A DNA stretch of 25,136 bases from Alistipes sp. (GCA_017934845.1 JAGBIR010000134.1:1-25136); one strand, 5' to 3'; shown: positions 1 to 7,615, counted from the stretch's first letter. Numbers and translations: made by a program. The notes: generated from the sequence alone by a model not told the origin.

Positions 1-2
1 AT

Positions 3-1442
3 AACTACTTCTTTGTGAAGATCGAGGCTGTTGGTGAGTCTGCTCCTATCTATCCTTCTGCTGCTGAGATGAATGAGACAGATCGTTACGATGTAGTTGA
101 TGGTAAGAAGGTTTCAAATGTAGTTAAGCTTGGTAAGCTTTGCAAGACCAACGAGGTAGTAATTATTGAGCATGAGGGTATCTTTGTACGTGTTGAGTTG
201 CATGACAACGGTGAGACTTCATCATTTGTTCAGGTAGGTATCAACAACGAGATTAAGACTCAGCACACTTATGGTGTAGAGAAGGCTGAGTACAAGGTTA
301 CTTTGACTATTCCTTCTGAGGATCGCTTCGCTTATGGTGACTATGAGTTGACTCAGGAGTTCGATGTTATGGATTGCTGTCCTGACTATGGTTACAATAG
401 CTATTACAATCAGGAGAATGCTCCTATTATCTCAGTTCTTAATGATAAGGTTGCTGCTGATGTTGCTGCTACTGGTGTAGAGAATACATTTATCGTTAAG
501 GGTCACATTGTTGACGGTGACTGGAAGGTTCAGGAGTTGTTCAGTGAGGCATTCGATATCGTTAATAACGAGATGATCTTTGAGTACTGGCATAAGTGGG
601 ATTTCGCGAAAAAGTCTCATATCACAAACGTTGTTGAGCTTGGCTATAGCTGGGTTGACGATCACTATGTATCTGATATTAAGGAGAATGGTAAGCGAGT
701 TAAGCATTGGGCTGGTGATGCAGCTAAGCCATCTACAGCTTATGCTAACATGATTACTCCTGTTAATCCTCACACAACAAATAACGATCAGCATCTCTTC
801 GTTGATAACGAGTTCATTACTGTAGATCAGTATCTTGTAATGGAGGCTACTATGACAAAGAACTGGTACATCAAGACTATGAACTTGACTCAGTGGTTGG
901 TTAACGGTGAGCATTGCGGTCAGACTTACAACGTAGTATTCTATAATCCGTTCTACGCTGTGGTTAATAAAGAGCCTATCAAGATCTATGGTAACACACC
1001 TGATTACGAGGCTGTTCAGAACCGCTTGCATCAGTATCCTACTGCACAGATGGTAACTATCAAGGATATCTATGATGACTTGACATTGGCTACTGCTGAT
1101 AAGTCGGCTGTCTTCACAGTACTTGAGAACAACTATGGTGTTGATCAGGGTGAGGTAGTTTACGTTGAGTTCGCTTGGGATGAGCGCTACGAGGCTCTTA
1201 AGGCTAAGGCTATTGATGATGCTGGTCTTAAGGATATCGAGGAGAAGTTGACTTTGGATGCTTCTACTGGTGTTATTACTTGGAATAACAACGGTTCAGC
1301 TTTGTCAGGTAACTACGAGGTCGGTGTAGTAGCTAAGATCGCTGTTAAGCGTCCTGAGGCTGGTTTGGAGAATCTCTGTGAGTTCGTAATTCCTACAGAT
1401 ATCGAGGTTCTTCTTGCAGCTGAGCGTTACCCTATTCAGTAA
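3..1442 (+). CDS. Partial C-terminal part of a large, probably surface-exposed beta-rich protein
   Basis: The reading frame is open from the left edge (codons for Asn-Tyr-Phe-Phe precede the GTG at 15), so the true start lies outside the window and only about 480 C-terminal residues are seen. I do not recognise the family. The protein is acidic, rich in Tyr, Asn, Val and Glu, and has no membrane segment. Near its end it has a motif like those of cadherin or Ig-like modules (LTLDASTGVITW, about 55 residues from the C-terminus), which suggests tandem extracellular beta-sandwich domains. Codon use differs clearly from the rest of the window: Gly, Ala and Val are mostly GGT, GCT and GTT/GTA, and GGC or GCC are rare. 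I infer high expression. No type IX secretion C-terminal domain is recognisable. Two hairpins follow the stop codon. Confidence 0.8.
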   Translation, partial: NYFFVKIEAVGESAPIYPSAAEMNETDRYDVVDGKKVSNVVKLGKLCKTNEVVIIEHEGIFVRVELHDNGETSSFVQVGINNEIKTQHTYGVEKAEYKVTLTIPSEDRFAYGDYELTQEFDVMDCCPDYGYNSYYNQENAPIISVLNDKVAADVAATGVENTFIVKGHIVDGDWKVQELFSEAFDIVNNEMIFEYWHKWDFAKKSHITNVVELGYSWVDDHYVSDIKENGKRVKHWAGDAAKPSTAYANMITPVNPHTTNNDQHLFVDNEFITVDQYLVMEATMTKNWYIKTMNLTQWLVNGEHCGQTYNVVFYNPFYAVVNKEPIKIYGNTPDYEAVQNRLHQYPTAQMVTIKDIYDDLTLATADKSAVFTVLENNYGVDQGEVVYVEFAWDERYEALKAKAIDDAGLKDIEEKLTLDASTGVITWNNNGSALSGNYEVGVVAKIAVKRPEAGLENLCEFVIPTDIEVLLAAERYPIQ

Positions 1443-1474
1443 GCACAATCTCATTACAGTTTTCTATACAGAAG

Positions 1475-1500
1475 GGGTAATTCCCTAGGTTGAATTACCC
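1475..1500 (+). terminator. First 3' hairpin after the surface-protein gene
   Basis: A 9-bp perfect stem, gggtaattc (1475-1483) with gaattaccc (1492-1500), closes an 8-nt loop 32 nt after the stop codon. No T tract follows, so it is more likely an mRNA-stabilising 3' hairpin than a terminator by itself. It sits directly before a second hairpin that does have a T tract. Confidence 0.5.
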
Positions 1501-1512
1501 TGCAATCAGGAA

Positions 1513-1541
1513 GACGGTCCAAGAGACCGTCCTCTTTTTTT
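1513..1541 (+). terminator. Intrinsic terminator of the surface-protein gene
   Basis: A 7-bp GC-rich stem, gacggtc (1513-1519) with gaccgtc (1525-1531), has a 5-nt loop and is followed by a run of seven T (1535-1541). It should end the transcript of the partial gene to its left. The rest of the 309-bp gap up to 1751 holds AT-rich sequence and the promoter of the AraC-type gene; I see no gene in it. Confidence 0.8.
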
Positions 1542-1681
1542 GTCTTCGTGGTCGTTGTATCGAGCTTACCTTAATACAAATGTGTTTTGCTGATAAGTTG
1601 TGCTTTCGATGTTCTTTTTAATCGCCACGATGTTCTATTCGGTCTTATTTTGCAGTTTATTATTTTATAATACGAATAAAT

Positions 1682-1705
1682 ACTATAAATATTTGTATTT
1701 ATAGT
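1682..1705. promoter_or_regulatory. Inverted repeat over the -33 box of the AraC-type gene (candidate operator)
   Basis: The 9-bp arms actataaat (1682-1690) and atttatagt (1697-1705) are perfect reverse complements separated by 6 nt. The TTTG that serves as -33 box (1692-1695) falls in the spacer. A protein bound here would block the promoter, so autoregulation is a reasonable inference, although AraC proteins often bind direct repeats instead. Confidence 0.45.
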
Positions 1706-1723
1706 TATTAATTCGTAATTTTG
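1692..1723 (+). promoter_or_regulatory. Bacteroidota-type promoter of the AraC-family gene
   Basis: TTTG (1692-1695), a 20-bp spacer, and TAATTTTG (1716-1723) match the Bacteroidota consensus TTTG...TAnnTTTG. The start of transcription would be near 1730, leaving a leader of about 20 nt before the ATG at 1752. Confidence 0.65.
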
Positions 1724-1751
1724 AGTACAAAACAATCTAACAACAATATTT

Positions 1752-2690
1752 ATGACAGAAATGAACACTTTGGAGCAGGTGGCACAACCGACTATTGTTA
1801 AGTATGTTGAGTCTGCTCGTGCTGGTATCCAGCTTTTGAAGCTATCGCGTTGCGCGATTGGCTATGTTGTGCGTGGCGAGAAACATATCTACTATGGCGA
1901 TACGCATTATGTGATTTCTCGTGGCGAGATATTCTATCTTGGCGTTGGTAACCATTATGTCGAGGATCTGCCCGAGGATGGTCGTCCTTTCGAGCAGATT
2001 GTGGTTTACTACTCTCCTATGTTGCTGCAGCGTATCTTGATGCACTTGAGTATGACCTATTCGTTGAACATCACCAACTCTCACACGTGCGACACTTGTC
2101 GTAAGATGAACCATATCTCACTCGCAGCCGATCCATCGATTCGCAGTTTCTTTACTCACGCAGCGACCTACTTGCAGGATGATAATTTTATGCACGACGA
2201 GACTGCCGAGAACATCAAGATGACTGAGCTGGTCTATTTGATTGTTTCTCAGGCTGATGGATGTCTAAAGAGTAAGGTGTTGAGTAATGTCGATACGGCA
2301 CACGACAATTTCGAGCAGGTGATTTATGCTCATATTTTCTGTGACGTATCTATCGAGCAACTTGCGTCGATGACCAATCGCTCGCTCACGTCGTTTAAGA
2401 AGGAGTTCAAGCGTCATTTTATGCTGCCGCCTCATCGTTGGTTCATTCATCAGCGATTGATGCAGTCGCGCTTGCTGCTAATCTCCACCAAGAAGTCAAT
2501 TTCGGAGATTGGAAACGAGTGTGCCTTCCCCAATACTTCCCATTTTATAAAACTTTTCAAAAAGGAGTATGGCACCACACCTGCCATCTATCGTTCATCG
2601 CATTGCACAAAATCACTCGCTATGCCGCTTAATGCCAACGCAGATATGGATATGTCCGAGCCGGAAATGGTTGAATATGTCGCTTTGTAG
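1752..2690 (+). CDS. AraC-family transcriptional regulator
   Basis: 312-residue DNA-binding regulator. The N-terminal part (about residues 20-95) looks like the cupin-type sensing domain of AraC proteins (RGEKHIYYGD, then SRGEIFYLGVGNHY). The C-terminal part (about 185-283) has the two helix-turn-helix units of the family: VSIEQLASMTNRSLTSFKKE (199-218) and SISEIGNECAFPNTSHFIKL (249-268), followed by the typical KKEYGTTPAIYR. A CDTC motif (Cys113, Cys116) lies in the linker and could bind metal or sense redox state; this is inference. The ATG at 1752 is preceded by its own promoter. The ligand and target genes are unknown, and no obvious target operon adjoins it on the same strand. The C-terminal tail (about 284-312) is unlike the family core. 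Confidence 0.93.
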   Translation: MTEMNTLEQVAQPTIVKYVESARAGIQLLKLSRCAIGYVVRGEKHIYYGDTHYVISRGEIFYLGVGNHYVEDLPEDGRPFEQIVVYYSPMLLQRILMHLSMTYSLNITNSHTCDTCRKMNHISLAADPSIRSFFTHAATYLQDDNFMHDETAENIKMTELVYLIVSQADGCLKSKVLSNVDTAHDNFEQVIYAHIFCDVSIEQLASMTNRSLTSFKKEFKRHFMLPPHRWFIHQRLMQSRLLLISTKKSISEIGNECAFPNTSHFIKLFKKEYGTTPAIYRSSHCTKSLAMPLNANADMDMSEPEMVEYVAL

Positions 2691-2765
2691 TGTTGTGGAT
2701 GTTTAAAATATTTTAAAAAATGAGACGCCTCGAACTGCAAAATATCTTAAAAAGATGCCTTTAAT

Positions 2766-2796
2766 TTTGCTAATGAGAAAAAATGTGCTATCTTTG
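2766..2796 (+). promoter_or_regulatory. Consensus promoter in the gap after the AraC-type gene
   Basis: TTTG (2766-2769), a 19-bp spacer and TATCTTTG (2789-2796) form a near-ideal Bacteroidota promoter pointing right, although no plus-strand protein gene follows within 2.6 kb. The -7 box is embedded in an inverted repeat, tgctat (2786-2791) and atagca (2799-2804). A wider one, taatgagaa (2771-2779) and ttctcatta (2823-2831), flanks the start region. Confidence 0.7.
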
Positions 2797-2802
2797 TTAT
2801 AG

Positions 2803-2888
2803 CAATGTGGGGCAACCCACTATTCTCATTAACCTAACTAACCTAACTCCGGTGGTGGATGTTCCGCAACATTTCACCACTTTTTTTA
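2803..2888 (+). ncRNA. Candidate small RNA, about 85 nt
   Basis: The unit is bounded by the promoter at 2766-2796 (start expected near 2803) and the terminator ending at about 2887. Visible structure: a short 5' hairpin, gtggg (2807-2811) with cccac (2816-2820), closed by a GCAA tetraloop; an apparently single-stranded stretch with the 9-nt tandem repeat aacctaact twice (2831-2848); then the terminator hairpin. I cannot assign it to a known family. A Bacteroidales 6S-like RNA or another Rfam family is an open alternative. Transcripts of the AraC-type gene reading through would share the same 3' end. Confidence 0.55.
2852..2887 (+). terminator. Strong intrinsic terminator of the candidate small RNA and AraC-type gene
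   Basis: Two stacked stems: gtggtg (2852-2857) with caccac (2875-2880), and atgtt (2859-2863) with aacat (2868-2872). The loop is ccgc, and seven T follow (2881-2887). The T run lies only on the plus-strand side, so it serves rightward transcription and not the minus-strand gene ending at 2911. Confidence 0.85.
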
Positions 2889-2910
2889 TATCCGTAGGTG
2901 TAGGGTGCTG

Positions 2911-5295
2911 TTAGAATGGGTAGCCGACACCGAAGTTGAGTGCCATATTTTTCCAGCGGAAGTCGCTTATCCATCGTTCGCCGACGGGTCGGTTGGGGTT
3001 GTGGAGCTGAATACCCCAGTCGAGTCGCAGGATGACGAATGTGATGTCGAGACGTAGGCCGAGGCCTGTGTTGAAGCCCAATTGCTTGTAGAATTTGTTG
3101 AAATGGAAGATGCCGTCGGCAGGGACTTCCTCCTTGTCGCGTCCCAAATACCATACGTTACCCACGTCGATGAACGTTGCGCCGTGGAACATGTCCCAAA
3201 TCGGGAAGCGGAACTCGAGGTTTCCCTCCAATCGGATGTCTCCCATCTGTACGGGGTAGGGCGTATCCTGCGCAGGCGTGTTGCCCGGGCCGAGTGTTCG
3301 AGGAGTCCAGCCGCGCATACTATTGCTACCGCCGACGTAGAACAGACGGTCGAACGGTAGGGCGGTTGAGTTGCCGTAGGGAATGCCGCAGCCGGCAAAA
3401 ATACGTCCTGCAATGGCGGTTTTCTCGCCCAAAACAATCTTGCGGCTGAGGTTGATGTCGCCACGCACATATTGCGAGTAGCGCACGCCGAGAATCTCGT
3501 AGTGACCATCCGGCGTTTTGTGCGAAAAACCTTTCTCGATGAGATTCAGCAGGTTGCCGGCCGACTCGAAGTTGATGCGCAACAATGTCGCATTACCACC
3601 TACGTTTTTATTTTGATTGTTGTAGGTGTATGATGCCGACAGACCGACGATGGCCTGCGTGCGGTAACTCTGACGCAGATATTCGTTCTGAAGTGAGTTG
3701 AAGAACTCCTCGTCTATGTAGCTTACGTTGATCCAGTTAAGGTCTATCGGGCGGAACTGATAGTTGTAGCGACCATTGAGGCTGCGCCACGAGTAGGTCC
3801 ACGTTGCGCGCGAGAGGTCGCGACGATAGTAGGGGCGATCCTGATAGTTGAACGTCAGCTCGACCTTCGTTCTGGGCATATTCACGTTGCGCGACGATAT
3901 GCGGAACGGTGCCACGAAGCGGGGGAATGAGAGTCCAACGGCGAATCCCAATTCGTTGGCCTTGCGTTTTGCTGTGTGCGGAGCCTTCATATACTCGTAG
4001 CCGAACGTAACTGATGCGTTGAGTGTCTCGACGCCACGGAAGAGGTTGCGGTTCTGGTAGCCAAGCGTTGCGGCCAAGCCGTAGAAGCTCGAAGTGGTGC
4101 TACCCTCCAGCTCAACGTTTAGGCTCTGCTTTAGAGATGGCGCGCCGAGGATGTAACACCTTAATAATCCTTCGTTTATGTTCTCGAATCGCTTGGGCGT
4201 GTAAGCCTCGCCACTATCGCCCGCATAATGCACCACCAGCGTATCTTCCTCGCCACGAGGCAGCTCCTCGAAGGCTATGCGCGTACTCTTGAAGTATCCG
4301 AGCGACATTATCTCGTTGTAGGTGCGGTTAACCAGCGAGGCGTTGTAGGTCGTGTTGGGCGTAAGCGGAATAGCGGCGTGAAGCACCGAGGGACGAACGC
4401 GGGGCTTGCCGTTGCTGATTATATTCAGACCACGGTAGTAGGTCGTGTCGTTCATTATGCGGTTATGCTCGGTGCGCGCCAGGGCGGGATTGTAGTCCGG
4501 CACAACGTTTATCTCGGCTATACGGAATATGCGGTTGTTGTCGAGTACAGCGCGGCCCTGTTCGTCATAGCCGGTGATGTTGCGCTTTACAATCATTCTT
4601 ATGCCTACCGTGCGGTTGCCGGCGAGCGTATCAACGCGATACTCGATGTTGTTGACCGAGAAATTGAAATATCCTCTATCATTCAGGCGCGAAGTGATGC
4701 GCTCGCGCTCCTTCTCCAGAACGGTGATGTCGAATACGTCGCCACGACGAATGAGCGACGAGGCGGTGTCGGCCTCGATAATAGGGGCAATGAGCTTGTC
4801 GTGGAACGAATAGGACATGCTCGTAATGATGTAAGGCTCACCCTGATGCGTGCGATAGGTGATGTAGGCGCGCTTGGGACGGCGCAACGTGTCGATTTCA
4901 TACTCGACGCTCGACGAGTAGTAGCCGCGCGAGTCCATATATGTCTTTAGATTCTGCGCGCTCTTCTCTGTAAGCGGCATATCGAGCAGGATAGGCTCTT
5001 CGCCCACTTTTCGCTTGAGGTTGTTCCACCAATTATCCTTCTCGGGGTCGGCCAAGTTGTAGGCCCACACATAGAAATTCGTACCGAGGAAGTGCTTGTT
5101 GGGCGTCTGTCTGACATACTGCTCGAGCGTCAAGGCGTCGATGCGCTCCTTGCGTGGAACGCTCTGGTCGGCCTCGATCTTTACCTTCTGCAACAAGTAT
5201 TCGCCCTCGGAGAGTTTGCGCGTGACGCTACACGCCGAGCAGAGTATGCCCAGCAACAAAATCATCATCAAACGTATAGCTCTCGCCTGTCGCAT
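2911..5295 (-). CDS. tamL: TamL-like outer-membrane lipoprotein of the BamA/TamA (Omp85) family
   Basis: 794 residues. The N-terminus is a lipoprotein-type signal (RLMMILLLGILCSAC, Cys22 the likely lipidated residue; the lipobox is slightly atypical). About residues 33-400 look like POTRA repeats, and about 400-794 form the beta-barrel, with the Omp85 hallmark GGSNSMRGWTPRTLG near residue 665 and a C-terminus ending in Phe (GVGYPF). In Bacteroidota such Omp85 lipoproteins (TamL) work with TamB in moving material to the outer membrane; no tamB is seen in this window. The ATG at 5295 has an AGGAGG 11 nt upstream (5307-5312) and a consensus promoter further up, which supports this start. The lack of a T-tract terminator after its stop is notable. 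Confidence 0.85.
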   Translation of the reverse strand: MRQARAIRLMMILLLGILCSACSVTRKLSEGEYLLQKVKIEADQSVPRKERIDALTLEQYVRQTPNKHFLGTNFYVWAYNLADPEKDNWWNNLKRKVGEEPILLDMPLTEKSAQNLKTYMDSRGYYSSSVEYEIDTLRRPKRAYITYRTHQGEPYIITSMSYSFHDKLIAPIIEADTASSLIRRGDVFDITVLEKERERITSRLNDRGYFNFSVNNIEYRVDTLAGNRTVGIRMIVKRNITGYDEQGRAVLDNNRIFRIAEINVVPDYNPALARTEHNRIMNDTTYYRGLNIISNGKPRVRPSVLHAAIPLTPNTTYNASLVNRTYNEIMSLGYFKSTRIAFEELPRGEEDTLVVHYAGDSGEAYTPKRFENINEGLLRCYILGAPSLKQSLNVELEGSTTSSFYGLAATLGYQNRNLFRGVETLNASVTFGYEYMKAPHTAKRKANELGFAVGLSFPRFVAPFRISSRNVNMPRTKVELTFNYQDRPYYRRDLSRATWTYSWRSLNGRYNYQFRPIDLNWINVSYIDEEFFNSLQNEYLRQSYRTQAIVGLSASYTYNNQNKNVGGNATLLRINFESAGNLLNLIEKGFSHKTPDGHYEILGVRYSQYVRGDINLSRKIVLGEKTAIAGRIFAGCGIPYGNSTALPFDRLFYVGGSNSMRGWTPRTLGPGNTPAQDTPYPVQMGDIRLEGNLEFRFPIWDMFHGATFIDVGNVWYLGRDKEEVPADGIFHFNKFYKQLGFNTGLGLRLDITFVILRLDWGIQLHNPNRPVGERWISDFRWKNMALNFGVGYPF

Positions 5296-5385
5296 TATTC
5301 TACGTACCTCCTATTTGCCCGTAACCTTTGGCTTGGCTCGCAATTCCGATGCCGAGACGCAGTTCGCAAGGGCATATTTATCCCT

Positions 5386-5417
5386 CAAATTTAATAATAT
5401 TTCCCGCGACCTCCAAA
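5386..5417 (-). promoter_or_regulatory. Promoter of the tamL-like gene
   Basis: Reading leftward, TTTG (5417-5414), a 20-bp spacer and TAAATTTG (5393-5386) match the Bacteroidota consensus. Transcription should start near 5379, giving a leader of about 85 nt before the ATG at 5295. Confidence 0.65.
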
Positions 5418-5523
5418 TCATTTTTCTATCAAGGGCCGAGAAAGCTGCGCTGAAGAGTAATTCCTTACGAAAATTAGTCGCCCATTGCGGAAAAATCGTT
5501 AAATTTACACCACTAAAAAATCT

Positions 5524-6330
5524 ATGCTTATGAAAGAGAGTTTTGTTATGGCGGGAGGTACGTCGCTCCACGTTGCCGATTCGCAGAGGGGTGATAAGTG
5601 CGTGCTATTGTTGCATGGCTATCTCGAGTCGCTCTATGTGTGGGACGATTTTCTGCCGTTGCTAACGCCTAAGACGCGAGTGATTACGGTCGATATCCCC
5701 GGCCACGGTATTACCGATGCGGTTGCCGAGGTTCACTCGATGGAACTTATGGCCGATGTGCTGCGCGAGATGCTCGATGCGATGGGCGTTGAGCGCGTGA
5801 CGATAGTTGGTCACTCGATGGGTGGTTACGTTGCGTTGGCTTTTTGTGAGAAGTATCCCGAGCGATTGGATGGCTTGGTGCTGCTCTCTTCGACACCTAA
5901 TGCCGATACCGAGCAGAAGGCGGAGAATCGTCGTCGGGAGATTGAACTGGTGCGTGCCGGAAAGAAGGATATGTTGGCAAAGGTTGCTCCCGAGGCGGGT
6001 TTTGCGGTGCAGAACCGTAAGCGTATGAGGGATTATATCGAGGATCTTACCGAGCAGGTATATATGACCGACGAGGATGGTATCGTGGCACTGTTAGAGG
6101 GTATGATCATGCGCAAGGATCAGAATGAGATGTTGCGTCAGTCGGCTGTGCGTCAGCTGTTTATCCTCGGAAAGCTCGATAACTATATCTCGGTAGAGGC
6201 TGCCGAAGCATTTATAGAGAAGAATCCGCAGGCAAAGGTTGTGTGGCTGGAGAATTCGGGTCACATGGGCTTTATAGAGGAGCCGCAGGCGTGTGCCGAT
6301 GCTCTGCTCGGCTTTGTGCTGGGGGAGTAG
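5524..6330 (+). CDS. Alpha/beta-hydrolase fold esterase
   Basis: 268-residue serine hydrolase without signal peptide, so probably cytoplasmic. The oxyanion-loop motif is LLLHGYLES (residues 28-36), DIPGHG follows at 57-62, and the nucleophile elbow is GHSMGG with Ser98. Asp219 (LGKLDN) and His247 (NSGHMGF) complete the expected triad. Length and layout resemble small carboxylesterases related to BioH or YbfF-type enzymes, but the substrate cannot be read from the sequence. The start could also be the ATG at 5530 (MKESF). It is divergent from tamL; its own promoter is unclear, with only a weak TAAATTTA at 5500-5507. No biotin genes are nearby, so a BioH role is not supported. Confidence 0.88.
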   Translation: MLMKESFVMAGGTSLHVADSQRGDKCVLLLHGYLESLYVWDDFLPLLTPKTRVITVDIPGHGITDAVAEVHSMELMADVLREMLDAMGVERVTIVGHSMGGYVALAFCEKYPERLDGLVLLSSTPNADTEQKAENRRREIELVRAGKKDMLAKVAPEAGFAVQNRKRMRDYIEDLTEQVYMTDEDGIVALLEGMIMRKDQNEMLRQSAVRQLFILGKLDNYISVEAAEAFIEKNPQAKVVWLENSGHMGFIEEPQACADALLGFVLGE

Positions 6331-6361
6331 CGCGACAATTTAATAAATAAGGTGCGGTCGC

Positions 6362-6964
6362 TTAGCGATTACCGCGCAGGCTGCCAAAGGCGTAGAGTAG
6401 GCCGACGATGGCAACTGCAAATATGGCTATACGGGCGTTGCGCAGCGTGACCATAAGCAGCAGGTAGGTAAGTCCCAGTCCGATGACCATCGTCGAGAGC
6501 GAGAATCCTTCCCACTGGCGGAACTTGCGCTCACGCGAATCAATTCCACGCGGTGAGATAGAGAACTCTATCTTGCCGCGCTCTTTTTTGCTCTTTCCGC
6601 TAAAGTTAACCGATGCCAACATACGTCTCGAGGCCGGAGCATCGGCATCGTAGAGTGTGTGCGAGCCCATAGGAGCATCCTCGTTCCAGAAGCCCGCCTG
6701 CATAATCCAGCCCTTGCTGTTGCGGGGTGTGCGGGTGTAGATGCCGTAGCCTTGGCGGCGGCCGTCGGCATCAAGCTCGCCGATGTAGTAGCCCTCGTCG
6801 TACTCCTTAAGTTGCAGTTGCGATTTGCGTTCAGCCACGTCGCATAGGTTGCCCGCAAGTCGCTCACGCCACTCCTGTGCTATGCCTTTGCCCCATTGTG
6901 CTATGCGTCGGTCGATTAGCTGTTGATACCAATCTATCTCTTCTATCGCCTTGTCGCGTGTCAT
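6362..6964 (-). CDS. Hypothetical protein with a MORN-like motif and two C-terminal membrane segments
   Basis: 200 residues from the ATG at 6964; a GTG four codons upstream (6976) is possible. The N-terminal half is hydrophilic, with a helical segment (1-50) and then a MORN-like repeat, YYIGELDADGRRQGYGIYT (59-77), plus a possible degenerate second one (GWIMQAGFWNEDAPMGSHTL). Two hydrophobic helices (about 156-173 and 177-194) end the protein, so the soluble part is tethered to the inner membrane by a C-terminal hairpin. Function unknown. It lies after the skp gene on the same strand, but a hairpin separates them. It may be part of the envelope cluster by position only. Confidence 0.72.
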   Translation of the reverse strand: MTRDKAIEEIDWYQQLIDRRIAQWGKGIAQEWRERLAGNLCDVAERKSQLQLKEYDEGYYIGELDADGRRQGYGIYTRTPRNSKGWIMQAGFWNEDAPMGSHTLYDADAPASRRMLASVNFSGKSKKERGKIEFSISPRGIDSRERKFRQWEGFSLSTMVIGLGLTYLLLMVTLRNARIAIFAVAIVGLLYAFGSLRGNR

Positions 6965-6986
6965 ATGGCTCTTCACTTATTGAATA

Positions 6987-7016
6987 AGGGCCGCCGACAA
7001 TTAAGTGGGCAGCCCT
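6987..7016 (-). terminator. Hairpin at the end of the bamA-skp cluster
   Basis: A 9-bp stem, agggccgcc (6987-6995) with ggcagccct (7008-7016; one G-U pair on the minus strand), has a 12-nt loop. On the minus strand it lies 27 nt past the stop of the second skp gene. Only a poor U-rich stretch follows, so it may be a partial terminator. Confidence 0.45.
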
Positions 7017-7043
7017 GATAATCTGTTTGTAAATAGTTAGCGA

Positions 7044-7580
7044 TTACTGTGCGGGTGTTGCAGCTACCTCCTTGATGCCCAACTTCTCGCGTACCGCAGG
7101 ACCGAGGTCAACAACGGTAGTCTCGTCGAAATATACCAATGCGCCATTAGCAACATCATAAACGAATGTATAGCCGCCAGCCTTTGCTACCTCGCTAATA
7201 GCGTTTGCAGCCTTCTGCTGAATAGGAGTAAACAACTCAATCTGCTTTCTATAGAGGTCCTGCTGTGCCATCTGATCGAGCTCACCAAGACGTGTACGAA
7301 TATCGGTCAACTCCTTCTCCTTAATCTGCTTTACAGAGTCGCTCATTGTAGCAGCATTCTTCTGATACTCCTGCAACTTTGTGTTAAATTCAACCTGAAT
7401 ACTCTCTAATTGAGCCTGCAATTCATTATCAAGTTCCTGAAGCTGAGTCTGTGCCTCCTTGGTCTCAGCCATGTTAGCGATGATCTCCTGAGAGTTAATG
7501 CGACCAAACTTCTGTGCAAAAAGTGATGAAGAGAACATCACCATAACAACCGCAAGGGTTAGTTTCAATACGTTTTTCAT
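7044..7580 (-). CDS. OmpH/Skp-family periplasmic chaperone, second copy
   Basis: 178 residues. A Sec signal peptide (about 1-22, ending SSSLFAQ) is followed by KFGRINSQEII, the usual Skp/OmpH start of a short beta-strand. A long charged helical region (about 40-120) forms the coiled-coil prongs, and the C-terminal strand region has TFVYDVANGALVYFD. Skp proteins hold unfolded outer-membrane proteins in the periplasm and pass them to BamA. It sits 35 nt after the first skp copy and downstream of bamA, the standard Bacteroidota arrangement. The Pro/Ala C-terminal tail (AATPAQ) is a minor oddity. Confidence 0.92.
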   Translation of the reverse strand: MKNVLKLTLAVVMVMFSSSLFAQKFGRINSQEIIANMAETKEAQTQLQELDNELQAQLESIQVEFNTKLQEYQKNAATMSDSVKQIKEKELTDIRTRLGELDQMAQQDLYRKQIELFTPIQQKAANAISEVAKAGGYTFVYDVANGALVYFDETTVVDLGPAVREKLGIKEVAATPAQ

Positions 7581-7615
7581 AATTTTTTATTAGTGTGTAG
7601 TTTGTTATATTGTCG

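Noticed and set aside
432..1031. 199-codon minus-strand frame opposite the surface-type gene
   Set aside because: Arises from the strong codon bias of the plus-strand gene; no motif or start signal.
4228..4950. 240-codon plus-strand frame opposite the tamL-like gene
   Set aside because: It is the mirror of a GC-rich real gene, has no recognisable motif, and no promoter or ribosome site.
5500..5507. TAAATTTA as promoter of the alpha/beta hydrolase gene
   Set aside because: Last base mismatched and no TTTG at 19-20 bp upstream; too weak to list as a feature.
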